Source of the DNA: Undibacterium hunanense | GTDB lineage: Bacteria; Pseudomonadota; Gammaproteobacteria; Burkholderiales; Burkholderiaceae_D | Length of the DNA: 64,000 bases | Assembly (NCBI RefSeq): GCF_014284335.1 | Contig: NZ_JACOGF010000018.1 | Span: 1 to 64,000, forward strand | Direction of reading: 5' to 3' | In this document: positions 33,068-43,539 of the stretch, in pieces | Layout: each line of letters begins with the position of its first letter | How positions within the stretch are numbered: position 1 is the stretch's first letter | The notes under the pieces: model-generated | Database searches by the model: none | Seen by the model: only the letters and a program-made list of their open reading frames with translations | What the model was told of the DNA's origin: nothing | Made by a program: the position numbers and the translations under genes

Positions 33068-34495
33068 TTAATAACGGTAGTGATCTGGCTTGTAAGGGCC
33101 ATTTTGATTCACGCCGATATAGGCTGCCTGTTCATCTGTCAGCACGCTCAGTTGTGCATTGAGTTTTTTCAATTGCAGACGGGCGACTTTTTCATCCAGA
33201 TGTTTAGGCAAGGTGTAAACGCCTACTGGATATTTCGCTGTATTGGCAAACAATTCGATTTGCGCAATGGTCTGGTTGGCGAAAGAAGAACTCATGACAT
33301 ACGATGGGTGACCTGTACCGCAACCCAGGTTCACCAGACGACCTTCTGCCAGCAGGATGATGCGCTTGCCGTCAGGGAAAATCACGTGGTCAACCTGTGG
33401 CTTGATGTTTTCCCAGGTGTATTGCTTCAATGCAGCGACGTCGATTTCATTATCGAAGTGACCGATGTTGCAAACGATGGCCTGGTCTTTCATCTTCAGC
33501 ATGTGTGCATGGCTGATGACGTGGTAGTTACCTGTTGTCGTCACGAAAATGTCGCCATGTTCAGCAGCATATTCCATGGTCACGACGCGGTAGCCTTCCA
33601 TCGCTGCCTGCAATGCGCAGATAGGATCGATTTCAGTTACCCATACCTGTGCAGACAGTGCACGCATGGCTTGCGCAGAGCCCTTGCCTACATCACCGTA
33701 ACCGGCGATAACGGCAACCTTGCCGGCGATCATGACATCGGTTGCACGCTTGATACCATCCACCAAAGATTCACGGCAGCCATACAGGTTGTCGAACTTG
33801 GATTTGGTGACGGAATCATTGACGTTGATAGCAGGGAAAGCCAGTTTGCCATCTTTGTGCATCTGGTACAGGCGATGTACGCCTGTCGTTGTTTCTTCTG
33901 TCACGCCCTTGATTTCTGCCAGGCGTTTGGAGTACCAGGTAGCATCGATAGCCAGGTGTTTCTTGATCGCATTGAACAGGCAGATTTCTTCTTCTGAACC
34001 TGGGCTGGCCAATACAGAAATATCTGTTTCTGCACGTGTACCCAGATGCAGCAACAAGGTCGCATCGCCGCCATCGTCAAGAATCATGTTGGAATAGCCG
34101 CCGTCTTTCCATTCGAAAATACGGTGGGTGAAATCCCAGTATTCATCCAGGTTTTCGCCTTTAAAAGCGAACACAGGTGTGCCACCGGCAGCAATGGCTG
34201 CGGCTGCATGATCCTGTGTGGAGTAAATATTGCAAGATGCCCAGCGTACTTCTGCGCCCAGTGCCAGCAATGTTTCGATCAGCACGGCTGTCTGGATAGT
34301 CATGTGCAGGGAGCCGGTGATACGTGCACCCTTCAGTGGCTGGGTAGCAGCGAATTCTTCACGGATCGCCATCAGGCCTGGCATTTCTGTTTCGGCAATG
34401 CGGATTTCCTTGCGACCCCAGTCAGCCAGACTCAGGTCAGCAACGAAAAAATCTTGGGAAGCGGTATTGGATGTGTTTGCTACGACGGCGTTCAT
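33068..34495 (-). CDS. ahcY: S-adenosylhomocysteine hydrolase
   Basis: 475 aa. It hydrolyses S-adenosylhomocysteine to adenosine and homocysteine, an NAD-dependent cytosolic tetramer. Seen: the N-terminal [11 protein letters not shown] block, [15 protein letters not shown], the NAD-binding [24 protein letters not shown], and the C-terminal [15 protein letters not shown]. The ATG at 34495 has AAGGAGG 5 nt upstream; a GTG directly before it (34498) is too close to that site. It is preceded by a SAH riboswitch and followed by the DUF360 protein and metF. Confidence 0.98.
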   Translation of the reverse strand: MNAVVANTSNTASQDFFVADLSLADWGRKEIRIAETEMPGLMAIREEFAATQPLKGARITGSLHMTIQTAVLIETLLALGAEVRWASCNIYSTQDHAAAAIAAGGTPVFAFKGENLDEYWDFTHRIFEWKDGGYSNMILDDGGDATLLLHLGTRAETDISVLASPGSEEEICLFNAIKKHLAIDATWYSKRLAEIKGVTEETTTGVHRLYQMHKDGKLAFPAINVNDSVTKSKFDNLYGCRESLVDGIKRATDVMIAGKVAVIAGYGDVGKGSAQAMRALSAQVWVTEIDPICALQAAMEGYRVVTMEYAAEHGDIFVTTTGNYHVISHAHMLKMKDQAIVCNIGHFDNEIDVAALKQYTWENIKPQVDHVIFPDGKRIILLAEGRLVNLGCGTGHPSYVMSSSFANQTIAQIELFANTAKYPVGVYTLPKHLDEKVARLQLKKLNAQLSVLTDEQAAYIGVNQNGPYKPDHYRY

Positions 34496-34522
34496 CACGC
34501 CCTCCTTTCTGATGAAAAAAGT

Positions 34523-34591
34523 AACGTGAGCGCGGTTATGGATATCCCAAGCCTGGCAAAAACTCGTAGTTTTCGTCGCAACGCTCCTTGG
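34523..34591 (-). ncRNA. S-adenosylhomocysteine (SAH) riboswitch
   Basis: On the minus strand the leader reads CCAAGGAGCGTTGCGACG ... GCCAGGCTTGG ... CCGCGCTCAC. CCAAG pairs with CTTGG (P1), GAGCG can pair with CGCTC (the pseudoknot), and the conserved GCCAGGCT joins them. This is the known architecture of the SAH riboswitch, found mainly in beta- and gammaproteobacteria upstream of ahcY, where SAH turns expression on. The element ends about 12 nt before the AAGGAGG of ahcY, so control of translation start is likely. Confidence 0.9.
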
Positions 34592-34682
34592 AAGAATTCA
34601 AGTATAGCGCAGCTCAGGCATTTTTGCTGATTTCTTGCGTTGTCTGGAAAATAGGAAAACACGCTGTTTTCCACTGGCTCCC

Positions 34683-35144
34683 TCAGCGCAGCAAGTTTTT
34701 CTCAAAGCAGACTGCTGCGGAATTGCCTGCATATTTGCCAAAATTGGGAATACGGCAATAGCCGTGTTTTTCATAAAAGGCAACGGCCCGCTGGTTGACC
34801 AGGCGTGTTTCCAAGCGTAAATGACGATAGCCATATTGCCTGGCAGCAGTTTCCAGATGGGCGAGTACCGCTGAACCCAGACCCAGCGTGTTTGTCCGCG
34901 CATACATGCGTTTGACTTCGGCCACGCCTTCTTCCATCGGACGAATAGCACCGCAAGCCAGCGCCACGCCACTGGCATCGCGTGCCAGCACAAACAAGGC
35001 ACCCGGCACACGTACATCCTGTACATCAAAGGAAGCACGGCCACTGCTACCGGTGATCACAGCCAGGCTGGCAGATAATTCTTCCAGCAAGACCTCGGCC
35101 TCGGGCAAGGCCGGGTCAACGGCTTCTATATGCAACAGACTCAT
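34683..35144 (-). CDS. GNAT-family N-acetyltransferase
   Basis: 153 aa. Residues about 60-110 carry the acetyl-CoA-binding motif A (EVKRMYARTNTLGLGSAVLAHLE, with the G-L-G-S loop in place of Q/RxxGxG/A). Motif B follows (RHLRLETRLVNQRAVAFYEKHGYCRI). The organisation is that of small single-domain acetyltransferases acting on amino-group substrates; the acceptor is unknown. It sits between ahcY and apt on the same strand with 39 bp to apt, so co-transcription with apt is possible. Confidence 0.88.
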   Translation of the reverse strand: MSLLHIEAVDPALPEAEVLLEELSASLAVITGSSGRASFDVQDVRVPGALFVLARDASGVALACGAIRPMEEGVAEVKRMYARTNTLGLGSAVLAHLETAARQYGYRHLRLETRLVNQRAVAFYEKHGYCRIPNFGKYAGNSAAVCFEKNLLR

Positions 35145-35183
35145 GCTGACAAACGCTCATCACAAATTTTGAATAGGTATTGC

Positions 35184-35729
35184 CTAATGACCATCAAAAT
35201 TACAAACCGTGTACAAAGGCAAACCACTGTCACGGATAATTTTTGAACCACCCAGTTCGGGCAGATCAACGATGACTGCGCCCTCCACCACGGTCGCACC
35301 CAGGCGCTCCAGCAATTTCTTGCCGGCCATCATGGTACCGCCTGTGGCGATCAGGTCATCAATCAGGACTACGCGGTCGCCTTTTTTGCAGGCATCGGCA
35401 TGCAATTCCACCGTTGCGCTGCCATATTCCAGCTCATATTGCTCAGAAACGGTATGAAAAGGCAGCTTGCCCTTCTTGCGGATAGGCACAAAACCCAGGT
35501 TCAGTTCATAGGCCAGCACAGAACCGATGATGAAACCGCGCGCATCCAGGCCAGCCACGACGTCAAGCTTTTCATCCATGTAGCGATGCACAAACATATC
35601 AATCAGTACACGGAATACCTTAGGATTCTGCAACAAGGGGGTAATGTCGCGGAACATCACGCCTTCCTGTGGCCAGTTTTCCACCGTACGGATATGTTCT
35701 TTAATGTACTCTGATGGATTAAACATCAA
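35184..35729 (-). CDS. apt: Adenine phosphoribosyltransferase
   Basis: 181 aa. It converts adenine and PRPP to AMP (purine salvage). It has an N-terminal [11 protein letters not shown] block, a [14 protein letters not shown] block, the IRKKGKLP flexible loop, and the PRPP-binding [14 protein letters not shown] motif (about 124-137). It lies downstream of the Kef-type antiporter. Salvage of adenine complements ahcY, which releases adenosine. Confidence 0.96.
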   Translation of the reverse strand: MMFNPSEYIKEHIRTVENWPQEGVMFRDITPLLQNPKVFRVLIDMFVHRYMDEKLDVVAGLDARGFIIGSVLAYELNLGFVPIRKKGKLPFHTVSEQYELEYGSATVELHADACKKGDRVVLIDDLIATGGTMMAGKKLLERLGATVVEGAVIVDLPELGGSKIIRDSGLPLYTVCNFDGH

Positions 35730-35758
35730 GCATGTCCTTCAAATTGAAAAATAACCCG

Positions 35759-37741
35759 CTATTTTAACAGCCGCTGCTCTGCTCTAGCGACTGCTTCGGA
35801 AGTTCCTCTGACCACGACCACGTCGCCATTCTGCAAAACGATATCATTTTGTTGATCCAGTCTGGCTTTGCCGCGCCGTATGGCATGGATATCCACCTCC
35901 AGCTCACCCAGCTTCAAGTCTGCCAGATTCTGCCCCAGCGCCTTGGCACGTTCGGTCAACAATACCGTATGCAGACGTATCTGCATGTTTTCCGGGCTGT
36001 CCGCTGCATCGCTGGCACCATGGAAGAAACCACGCAGGGATTCATAACGCGCCTCACGGGCGGCCTGCACCCTGTGCACCACGCGGCGCAATGGTACGCC
36101 CAGCATGACCAGCGCATGGGAAGCCAGCATCAGGCTGCCTTCCATCAATTCCGGCACGACTTCGGTGGCACCGGCAGACCTGAGTTTTTCCAGATCGACA
36201 TCATCGTGGCTACGCACAATGACGGGCAGGCTGGGATTCATTTCATTCACAAAATGCAAGATCTTCAGCGCTGATGCCGTGCTGGTATACGTCACCACCA
36301 ATGCCGCAGCCCGGTTGATACCGGCGGCCAGCAGGCTTTCTCGTCTGGCCGCATCACCATAGGACACATTGACACCCGCAGCCTGCGCTTCGCGCACCCG
36401 GTCCGGGTCCAGATCAAGTGCATGATAATCAATATTTTCCTCTGCCAGAATACGCGCCAGGCTCTGGCCGCTACGACCAAAGCCGGCAATGATCACGTGT
36501 TTTTTGGTAGTCATGGTGCGGGCAGCAATCTGGGTCAGGGCCAGGGATTGCATCATCCATTCATTGGCCGAGAATTTCATGACGATGACATCCGACTTGG
36601 CCAGAATGAATGGGGATATCAGCATGGAAATCACCATCGATGCCAGTATCAACTGCACCAGCAAGGGATCCACCAGTTGCAGGCCCCCGGCCTGATTCAG
36701 CAAGACAAAGCCGAATTCACCGGCCTGCGCCAGACCCAGGCCCGTGCGCAGGGCCACGCTAGTTGAATTGCCAAATACCCTGGCCAATGCAGCGATGAGT
36801 ATCAGCTTTAACAATACCGGGCCAGACAATAACAACATGACCAGCCAGAAATGTTCAATCACCAGGCGCACATTCAACAACATACCGACGGTGATGAAAA
36901 ACAGCCCCAGCAAGACATCGCGGAAGGGTTTGATATCTTCTTCCACCTGATGCCGGTATTCGGTCTCGGAAATCAGCATACCCGCCACGAACGCACCCAG
37001 CGCCATGGAGAGGCCAGCCTTTTCGGTCAGCCAGGCAGCACCCAGGGTAATCAGCAAAAGATTCAGCATGAACAACTCTTGCGAGCGCCGCTTGACCACG
37101 ATGCTGAACCAGGTACGCATGATTTTTTGCCCGACCACCAGCAGCAACACCAGTACCACAACAGCCTTACCGCTGGCCAGCGCCAGGGTTTTTACCAGGT
37201 CAGGTGACTTCGATGCCAGCGCCGGTACCAGGATCAACAAGGGCACCACGGCCAGATCCTGGAATAACAGCACGCTGATGATTTGCCGCCCGTGCAGGCT
37301 TTCCAGCTCCAGCCGTTCTGTGAGCATTTTGGACACAATCGCGGTGGAAGACATGGCCAGCGCACCACCCAGCGCAAATGAGGCTTCCCAACTGATTCTG
37401 AACATGGGGGGCAGCAAGCGACTGGCCAGCCAGCCAAACAACATGCTTGTCAATATGGTCACCAGCACCTGCGCCATGCCCAGACCAAATACTGCCTTGC
37501 GCATGGCCATGAGTTTGGACAGGGAAAATTCCAACCCTATCGAAAACATCAGAAACACCACGCCGAATTCGGCCAGCTCATGGGTGACAGCACTTTCTTC
37601 TGCCACACCCAGGCCATATGGGCCAATTAAAATACCAACTACCAGATAACCCAGCATGGGCGGCAGTTGCAACATGCGGAAGCCGACCACGCCCATCACA
37701 GCGGCTGCCAGCAATAATAATGTAGTGTCTAGACCTGTCAT
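35759..37741 (-). CDS. CPA2-family cation:proton antiporter, Kef/YbaL type
   Basis: 660 aa from the ATG at 37741 with a close GGAGA; the frame is open to 37801. An N-terminal CPA2 membrane domain of about 12 helices includes GYLVVGILIGPYGLG and FGVVFLMFSIGLEFSL. It is followed by a Rossmann RCK/TrkA-N domain (KKHVIIAGFGRSGQSLARIL, about 400-510) and a C-terminal TrkA-C domain (about 580-655, VDIHAIRRGKARLDQQNDIVLQNGDVVVVRG). It is a potassium or sodium efflux system gated by a nucleotide ligand. It is divergent from kdsD across 113 bp. Confidence 0.92.
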   Translation of the reverse strand: MTGLDTTLLLLAAAVMGVVGFRMLQLPPMLGYLVVGILIGPYGLGVAEESAVTHELAEFGVVFLMFSIGLEFSLSKLMAMRKAVFGLGMAQVLVTILTSMLFGWLASRLLPPMFRISWEASFALGGALAMSSTAIVSKMLTERLELESLHGRQIISVLLFQDLAVVPLLILVPALASKSPDLVKTLALASGKAVVVLVLLLVVGQKIMRTWFSIVVKRRSQELFMLNLLLITLGAAWLTEKAGLSMALGAFVAGMLISETEYRHQVEEDIKPFRDVLLGLFFITVGMLLNVRLVIEHFWLVMLLLSGPVLLKLILIAALARVFGNSTSVALRTGLGLAQAGEFGFVLLNQAGGLQLVDPLLVQLILASMVISMLISPFILAKSDVIVMKFSANEWMMQSLALTQIAARTMTTKKHVIIAGFGRSGQSLARILAEENIDYHALDLDPDRVREAQAAGVNVSYGDAARRESLLAAGINRAAALVVTYTSTASALKILHFVNEMNPSLPVIVRSHDDVDLEKLRSAGATEVVPELMEGSLMLASHALVMLGVPLRRVVHRVQAAREARYESLRGFFHGASDAADSPENMQIRLHTVLLTERAKALGQNLADLKLGELEVDIHAIRRGKARLDQQNDIVLQNGDVVVVRGTSEAVARAEQRLLK

Positions 37742-37854
37742 GTCTCCTATTATTGCCGATTTATCGCGTTTGAAACCTGCCTTAGGGCAAACAATATTCA
37801 CTACGTTACAACTGGCAGAGTTCTTGCTTTGCGGATTTCGTTTATACTTCGGGC

Positions 37855-38895
37855 ATGAATGAATTCAATGCCCTATCTTCTCGCGACCATGTTGCACCTG
37901 TGCGCACGGCTGAAGCCGCACAGCGCGCCCTGAAACTGGCTTGCGAAACCCTGCAAATCGAAGCCGATGCCCTGCTTGCATTGCAAAAGCGCCTGGGTAA
38001 CGGTGATGCAGCCGGCTTCACCGAAGCCGTGTATATGTTGTTAGCCTGCCACGGTCGTGTGGTCGTCTCGGGCATAGGCAAGTCTGGTCATATCGCCCGC
38101 AAGATCGCAGCGACTTTCGCCTCTACCGGCACGCCGTCCTTTTTCGTTCATCCAGCAGAAGCTGCGCATGGTGATCTTGGCATGGTGACACCGCAAGATG
38201 TATTTATTGCCATTTCTTATTCTGGTGAAGCATCTGAACTGATGTCCATCCTGCCCATCATCAAGCGCCTGGGTGTCAAACTGATTGCCATGACCGGCAA
38301 CCCGGAATCCAGTCTGGGCAAGCTGGCCGATGTACACCTGAACCTGCATGTGGCGAAAGAAGCCTGCCCGCTGAACCTGGCACCGACTGCCAGCACCACC
38401 GTCACACTGGCGCTGGGTGATGCGCTGGCAGTCGCCGTACTGGATGCACGCGGTTTTCGCGAAGAAGACTTTGCCCGCTCCCACCCTGGCGGTTCACTGG
38501 GTCGCCGCCTGCTGACCCACGTCCGCGATGTCATGCGCACCGGCGATGATATCCCGCAAGTGACACCAGATACCGGCCTGAAAACCGCATTGCTGGAGAT
38601 CACCAAAAAAGGCATGGCGATGACCGCCGTAGTGGATAAGGACCAGCATATCGTCGGCATCTTCACCGACGGTGACTTGCGCCGCCTGATGGATGGCACA
38701 CGCGACTTTACCCAGTTACAGATTGCCGAAGTCATGCATGACAAGCCACGCCGCATACGACCAGAACAACTGGCGGTAGAAGCGGTAGAAATTATGGAAA
38801 CCTATCGCATCAACCAGTTGCTGGTAGCCGATGACCAGGGAAAACTGGTCGGTGCCCTGCATATTCATGACCTGACACGGGCCAAGGTAATCTGA
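37855..38895 (+). CDS. kdsD: D-arabinose-5-phosphate isomerase (KpsF/GutQ family)
   Basis: 346 aa. A SIS sugar-isomerase domain (about 40-195, GIGKSGHIARKIAATFASTGTPSFF, SYSGEASELMSILP) is followed by two CBS domains (about 220-345, VRDVMRTGDD..., GIFTDGDLRRLMD). It converts ribulose-5-P to arabinose-5-P, the first step to Kdo. It is the first gene of the Kdo/LPS-transport/rpoN operon. Its TGA overlaps the kdsC ATG by one base. Confidence 0.96.
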   Translation: MNEFNALSSRDHVAPVRTAEAAQRALKLACETLQIEADALLALQKRLGNGDAAGFTEAVYMLLACHGRVVVSGIGKSGHIARKIAATFASTGTPSFFVHPAEAAHGDLGMVTPQDVFIAISYSGEASELMSILPIIKRLGVKLIAMTGNPESSLGKLADVHLNLHVAKEACPLNLAPTASTTVTLALGDALAVAVLDARGFREEDFARSHPGGSLGRRLLTHVRDVMRTGDDIPQVTPDTGLKTALLEITKKGMAMTAVVDKDQHIVGIFTDGDLRRLMDGTRDFTQLQIAEVMHDKPRRIRPEQLAVEAVEIMETYRINQLLVADDQGKLVGALHIHDLTRAKVI

Positions 38896-39431
38896 TGGAC
38901 AAGGCAAACCAAGTTGCAGCCCATACTGCCGCCACGATCAAACTCATGATATTTGACGTCGACGGCATACTCACTGACGGCAGCCTGCATTTCGGCCCGG
39001 ACGGTGAAATGATGAAAACCTTTAATGTGCTGGACGGCCAGGGCATCAAACTGTTGCAGCAGGCTGGCATTGCGACGGCCATCATCAGTGCCAGACAATC
39101 CGCGATTGTCAGCAAGCGCGCCAGCGACCTCGGTATCACCCATGTGCGCCAGGGCATACACGACAAGAAATCGGCCTTCCTGCAATTGCTTGCTGAACTG
39201 AACCTGTCTGCCGATGTCTGCGGCTTTATCGGTGATGACATCATCGACTTGCCGATACTGACACGTTGCGGTTTTTCTGCCAGCGTACCGAATGCCCATG
39301 CAGAAGTCAGGCAAAGAGTGCACTACGTCACCACGGCCAGTGGTGGCAAAGGTGCGGCACGGGAAGTCTGCGACTTCATCCTGCACGCCCAGGGCAAATA
39401 TGAACAGGCCATCGAGGCTTACCTGTCATGA
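38895..39431 (+). CDS. kdsC: Kdo-8-phosphate phosphatase
   Basis: 178 aa HAD-family C0 phosphatase with no cap domain. Motif I is FDVDGILTDG (nucleophile and acid Asps), motif II is the Ser in TAIISARQS, and motif III/IV is GFIGDDIIDLPIL. It removes phosphate from Kdo-8-P to give Kdo. It works as a tetramer in the cytosol. It overlaps kdsD by 1 bp and lptC by 4 bp. Confidence 0.96.
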   Translation: MDKANQVAAHTAATIKLMIFDVDGILTDGSLHFGPDGEMMKTFNVLDGQGIKLLQQAGIATAIISARQSAIVSKRASDLGITHVRQGIHDKKSAFLQLLAELNLSADVCGFIGDDIIDLPILTRCGFSASVPNAHAEVRQRVHYVTTASGGKGAAREVCDFILHAQGKYEQAIEAYLS

Positions 39432-40078
39432 AACATCATATGACCATAGACCGTTTTCGCATCTGGCTGGCAGTCATACTGCTGGGCGTGATGACCCTTG
39501 GTACCATCTGGGTGATGGAAGTCATACGCCGGAATGCGAATGATGAACAGAACCGTTCATCTGCCCGTTCGGCGCCGGATTACTATGTAGAAAAATTCAA
39601 TTTCATCCGGCTGTCGAATAATGGCAAGGCAAATTACCACATCACCGGTGAACGCCTGATCCATCTGCCGCGCAATGACAATATAGAAATTCAACGCCCG
39701 CAAATCAACAGCTTTGATGTTGATCGCCCGCCTTTGCATCTGCTGGCTGATCTGGCCGTGGTGTCGCAAAAATCCACGATGACTACGCCCAAGCGTGAAC
39801 ATGATGAAGTCCGTCTGTATGACAACGTCAGCATGGAAAGACCCGAAGGCCTGAGCTCACAGTTCATGCGCCTGGAAACCAATTATTTGTTGCTGTTACC
39901 CGACGAAGATATTGTCAAAACCGACAAGCCTATCACCGTCAAAACAGGAAAAGTGGACACCACCGCCGTAGGTATGGTGGCCAACAATTCCACCCAGCAC
40001 CTGGCCCTGCTGAGCAAGGTACGTATTCACCTGAAGAAACGTGAACGCGAACCGGCTCCCTCCACACCATCCAAATAG
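39428..40078 (+). CDS. lptC: LPS export protein LptC
   Basis: 216 aa. A single N-terminal membrane helix (FRIWLAVILLGVMTLGTIWVMEVI) anchors a periplasmic beta-jellyroll domain (about 50-205, with GERLIHLPRNDNIEIQRPQ and MERPEGLSSQFMRLETNYLLLLP). It passes LPS from the LptB2FG transporter to LptA. The ATG overlaps the kdsC stop. The C-terminal tail is short and basic. Confidence 0.92.
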   Translation: MKHHMTIDRFRIWLAVILLGVMTLGTIWVMEVIRRNANDEQNRSSARSAPDYYVEKFNFIRLSNNGKANYHITGERLIHLPRNDNIEIQRPQINSFDVDRPPLHLLADLAVVSQKSTMTTPKREHDEVRLYDNVSMERPEGLSSQFMRLETNYLLLLPDEDIVKTDKPITVKTGKVDTTAVGMVANNSTQHLALLSKVRIHLKKREREPAPSTPSK

Positions 40079-40096
40079 AGAAAGCGATATTTGCCA

Positions 40097-40657
40097 ATGA
40101 AAAATATGAAATTGACACGTTCCCTTGGCCAATGCCTGGGGCTGGCCTGTTTTGCTTTTATCTACACCCCGGTCAGCGCAGAAAAAGCCGACAGTTTCAA
40201 GGAAACCACGATAGAAGCCGGTTATTCTGAAAGCGACGGCAAAACCAGCGTGCGCGTCTTGTCCAAAGGCGTACAACTGGTGCGCGGCACCCTGGTTGTC
40301 AATTCAGAAAAAGCCGTAGTTACCGAAGCCCCGAACGGTGACCAGTTTGTCGTACTGACTGGTGGCGTCAGCAAAAAAGTCAGCTTCCGGCAAAAACGCG
40401 ATGGCGGCCCTGACCTGTGGGTAGAAGGTGAAGCTGACCGAGCCGAATACAATCAGACGACAGAAATCGTCAAGTTCATTTCCAAAGCCAAAGTGCGCTA
40501 CCTGGAAGGCAAGAAAATCACCCAGGAACAAGAGGGCGAATACCTGTCCTATGACAGTAAAAATGATATCGCCATCGGTACCAATTCAACCACTGGCCAG
40601 CATGTAGACGGAGCTGGTCGCGTCAAAATCACCCTGCAACCCAAACAGACCAATTAA
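40097..40657 (+). CDS. lptA: LPS-binding periplasmic bridge protein LptA
   Basis: About 186 aa from the ATG at 40097; a TTG at 40091 and an ATG at 40106 are alternatives. A signal peptide (LTRSLGQCLGLACFAFIYTPVSA) is followed by an OstA-like jellyroll (about 35-180: GVQLVRGTLVVNSEKAVV, VEGEADRAEYNQTTEIVKFISKAKVRYLEGKK). It polymerises to bridge LptC and LptD across the periplasm. It ends directly before the lptB ATG with no gap. Confidence 0.92.
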   Translation: MKNMKLTRSLGQCLGLACFAFIYTPVSAEKADSFKETTIEAGYSESDGKTSVRVLSKGVQLVRGTLVVNSEKAVVTEAPNGDQFVVLTGGVSKKVSFRQKRDGGPDLWVEGEADRAEYNQTTEIVKFISKAKVRYLEGKKITQEQEGEYLSYDSKNDIAIGTNSTTGQHVDGAGRVKITLQPKQTN

Positions 40658-41410
40658 ATGACAGCCACGCCTAGTACCTTGCTCGTCAAGGGATTGCAAA
40701 AACGCTATGGCGCGCGCCAGGTGGTGCGCGACGTCTCGCTGGAAGTGAAAAGCGGTGAAGTGGTTGGTTTGCTGGGCCCGAATGGTGCCGGCAAAACCAC
40801 CTCCTTCTACATGATCGTTGGCCTGGTGCCATCCGACGCTGGCGATATCACGATTGATGCTGTCAATATCTCACAATTGCCCATACACCAGCGGGCCGTA
40901 CTGGGTTTGTCTTACCTGCCCCAGGAAGCTTCGGTGTTTCGCAAGCTGACGGTAGAAGAGAATATCCGTGCCGTGCTGGAGTTACAAAAAGATGCCAATG
41001 GAAAATTTCTTTCCGAGAAATCCATCGTCAAAAGACTTAATGCCCTGCTGGCCGATTTGCAGATTGAAAAAATCCGGGAAAGCCAGGCACTGTCACTGTC
41101 AGGCGGCGAACGCCGACGTGTAGAGATTGCCCGTGCACTGGCCACCAACCCGCGCTTCGTCTTGCTGGATGAACCCTTTGCCGGTGTTGACCCGATCGCC
41201 GTGATTGAAATCCAGCGCATTGTGCGTTTCCTCAAGGAACGTGGCATCGGCGTATTGATTACCGACCACAACGTACGTGAAACTCTGGGCATCTGTGATC
41301 ATGCCTACATCATCAATCAGGGGGCCGTATTGGCCAGCGGCAAGCCGGATGACATCATACAAAATGAATCCGTGCGGCGCGTCTATCTGGGAGAACATTT
41401 CCGGATGTGA
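40658..41410 (+). CDS. lptB: LPS export ABC transporter ATPase LptB
   Basis: 250 aa. Walker A is [11 protein letters not shown] (about 39-49), Q-loop YLPQEASVF, signature [16 protein letters not shown], Walker [13 protein letters not shown], and the switch His lies in [10 protein letters not shown]. It powers extraction of LPS from the inner membrane together with LptF/LptG, which are not in this window. It overlaps the rpoN leader region and is co-transcribed with it. Confidence 0.97.
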   Translation: MTATPSTLLVKGLQKRYGARQVVRDVSLEVKSGEVVGLLGPNGAGKTTSFYMIVGLVPSDAGDITIDAVNISQLPIHQRAVLGLSYLPQEASVFRKLTVEENIRAVLELQKDANGKFLSEKSIVKRLNALLADLQIEKIRESQALSLSGGERRRVEIARALATNPRFVLLDEPFAGVDPIAVIEIQRIVRFLKERGIGVLITDHNVRETLGICDHAYIINQGAVLASGKPDDIIQNESVRRVYLGEHFRM

Positions 41411-41421
41411 CGGGAATCATC

Positions 41422-42909
41422 ATGAAACAAAGCCTGCAACTACGCACGTCCCAGCATCTGGCATTAACGCCTCAATTGCAGCAATCCATACGGTTGCTGC
41501 AATTGTCCACATTGGAATTGCACCAGGAGCTGGAAACCCTGCTCATAGAAAATCCCATGCTGGAGCGTGTGGATGACCCGCTGGACCACGCAGTACGCCT
41601 GCTGGCAGATGGTGCCATCAATACCAGCAGCACAGCAGCAGACGCCGGCATGGAAGCACCCGCCTCGCGTGAAGAAAACAGCACCACGACGGAAACCCAG
41701 GCTGATGCAGATATCGCCGTCAGCAATGACACAAGCAGCTCCAGCGAAGAAGACTGGGGTTTTGATGACGTGCATCATGGCAGCAAAAGCAGTGACGATG
41801 AAGATGGCCGGCCACAACTAGGGGCCGCTCACATTACCCTGCGTGAACACCTGCAGGAACAAATGCGCCTGAACCTGCGCGAGCCACGTGACCGCGCCCT
41901 GGTCGAATTGATGATTGATGCCATCGACAACAATGGCTACCTGACAGAAACCCTGGATGAAATCCATGCCAGCCTGCCACTGGAATTATGCGTCGAGCCA
42001 GAAGAACTGGCATTTGCCCTGAACATGCTGCAAAGCTTTGATCCGGCAGGTGTGGGCGCTCGCACACCATCCGAATGCCTGGCCCTGCAAATCAAACGCT
42101 TGCCTAAAATTGCTTTCGTGACACGCAGACTGGCTTTGCAAATTGTTGAAACGCAACTGACTTTATTTGCACAAAGAGATTTCACCAAACTCAAGAAAAT
42201 CCTCGACTGCGATGACGAAGATTTGCGCGACGCACAAACCGTCATCCGGCTATGCAAACCCCGCCCAGGCATCGATTTTGCTGTCGATGAATCGGACTAT
42301 GTAGTGCCAGATGTCATCGTCAAAAAATCAGCCAATGGCTGGCAAGTTACGCTGAATCAGGATGTCATGCCCAAATTGCGTGTCAGCAGCATGTACGCCA
42401 ACATCATGAAACAAAATCGTGGTGAAGGCGGACTCGGCTCACAACTGCAAGAAGCGCGCTGGCTGATCAAGAATATGCGGCAGCGTTTCGATACCATTTT
42501 GCGCGTTGCACAAGCCATAGTTGAAAGACAACGCAATTTTTTCACGCACGGTGCTGTTGCCATGCGCCCCCTTGTTTTGCGCGAAATTGCTGATACACTA
42601 GGATTACACGAGAGCACTATCTCGCGTGTAACAACCCAAAAATACATGCTGACCCCCCACGGCATGTTTGAGTTGAAATACTTTTTCGGCAGCCATGTCG
42701 CGACGGAAACAGGGGGGGAAGCATCTTCCACCGCGATACGCGCACTCATCAAGCAGTTGATAGGAGCAGAAGACCAGAAAAGCCCACTCTCTGATAGCAA
42801 AATTGCAGACATGCTGGGTGAACAGGGCATGGTAATTGCCCGACGGACAGTTGCCAAATACCGTGAAGCCCTCAAAATCCCCCCAGTGAGTTTGCGTAAA
42901 TCTTTGTAA
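41422..42909 (+). CDS. rpoN: RNA polymerase sigma-54 factor
   Basis: 495 aa from the ATG at 41422; a GTG at 41407 overlaps the lptB stop. Region I is the Gln-rich [20 protein letters not shown] activator-interacting segment; an acidic region II follows (about 55-130). The core-binding domain comes next, and the C-terminal RpoN box reads [16 protein letters not shown]. It directs transcription at -24/-12 promoters, which need enhancer-binding activators. The position after lptB is the common proteobacterial arrangement. Confidence 0.97.
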   Translation: MKQSLQLRTSQHLALTPQLQQSIRLLQLSTLELHQELETLLIENPMLERVDDPLDHAVRLLADGAINTSSTAADAGMEAPASREENSTTTETQADADIAVSNDTSSSSEEDWGFDDVHHGSKSSDDEDGRPQLGAAHITLREHLQEQMRLNLREPRDRALVELMIDAIDNNGYLTETLDEIHASLPLELCVEPEELAFALNMLQSFDPAGVGARTPSECLALQIKRLPKIAFVTRRLALQIVETQLTLFAQRDFTKLKKILDCDDEDLRDAQTVIRLCKPRPGIDFAVDESDYVVPDVIVKKSANGWQVTLNQDVMPKLRVSSMYANIMKQNRGEGGLGSQLQEARWLIKNMRQRFDTILRVAQAIVERQRNFFTHGAVAMRPLVLREIADTLGLHESTISRVTTQKYMLTPHGMFELKYFFGSHVATETGGEASSTAIRALIKQLIGAEDQKSPLSDSKIADMLGEQGMVIARRTVAKYREALKIPPVSLRKSL

Positions 42910-43018
42910 GCAAGTCCTTGTAATCACGGTTTGAATTGCTATATATGATTTAGCTCAAGGCAATAAGACAGCAATGAGCTTATCGTTACAGCAAGCAACA
43001 TCACTATAGGAGCACAGT

Positions 43019-43366
43019 ATGAATCTCACCATCAGTGGACATCACGTCGAAGTAACTCCTGCAATTCGTGAATATGTACATACCAAACTAGAACGTATCA
43101 GGCGACACTTCGACCAGGTCATTGATATCGCCGTCATCCTGACGGTGGACAAGCTCCGGGAAAAGGAAAAACGACACAAAGCGGACATTAATTTGCATAT
43201 CAGTGGCAAAGATATCCATGTAGAAAGTCTGGCGCATGATCTGTATGCAGCTATCGATACACTGATAGATAAACTTGATCGTCAGGTCATCAAGCATAAA
43301 GACAAGATACAAAACCATCAGCACGACGCCATCAAGCACATACCTGATCCGGCATCGGCTTCATAA
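43019..43366 (+). CDS. hpf: Ribosome hibernation promoting factor
   Basis: 115 aa, the short HPF/YfiA form. The N-terminal [27 protein letters not shown] and the middle [42 protein letters not shown] are typical. It binds the 30S decoding centre and promotes 100S dimers in stationary phase. It follows rpoN as usual. The ptsN/hprK genes that normally come next are absent here; a terminator and a repeat region follow instead. Confidence 0.95.
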   Translation: MNLTISGHHVEVTPAIREYVHTKLERIRRHFDQVIDIAVILTVDKLREKEKRHKADINLHISGKDIHVESLAHDLYAAIDTLIDKLDRQVIKHKDKIQNHQHDAIKHIPDPASAS

Positions 43367-43408
43367 GGCCCCAGTCCTTACCCTAACAGGGTTATGGACC
43401 TCCAAAAC

Positions 43409-43432
43409 AAGGACGCTAAAGGCGTCCTTTTT
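43409..43432 (+). terminator. Rho-independent terminator after hpf
   Basis: aaggacgc-taaa-ggcgtcc followed by five Ts, 43 bp after the hpf stop. Confidence 0.85.
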
Positions 43433-43539
43433 GCTGGATGATAGGTTTTTTGTAGATATCGTTTCTGACATTTCAAATAAATAATTCACTTTTATTGCTG
43501 TTTGTTGCATGCGTTGCTCAACAAGCTGCGAGTTAGTTG

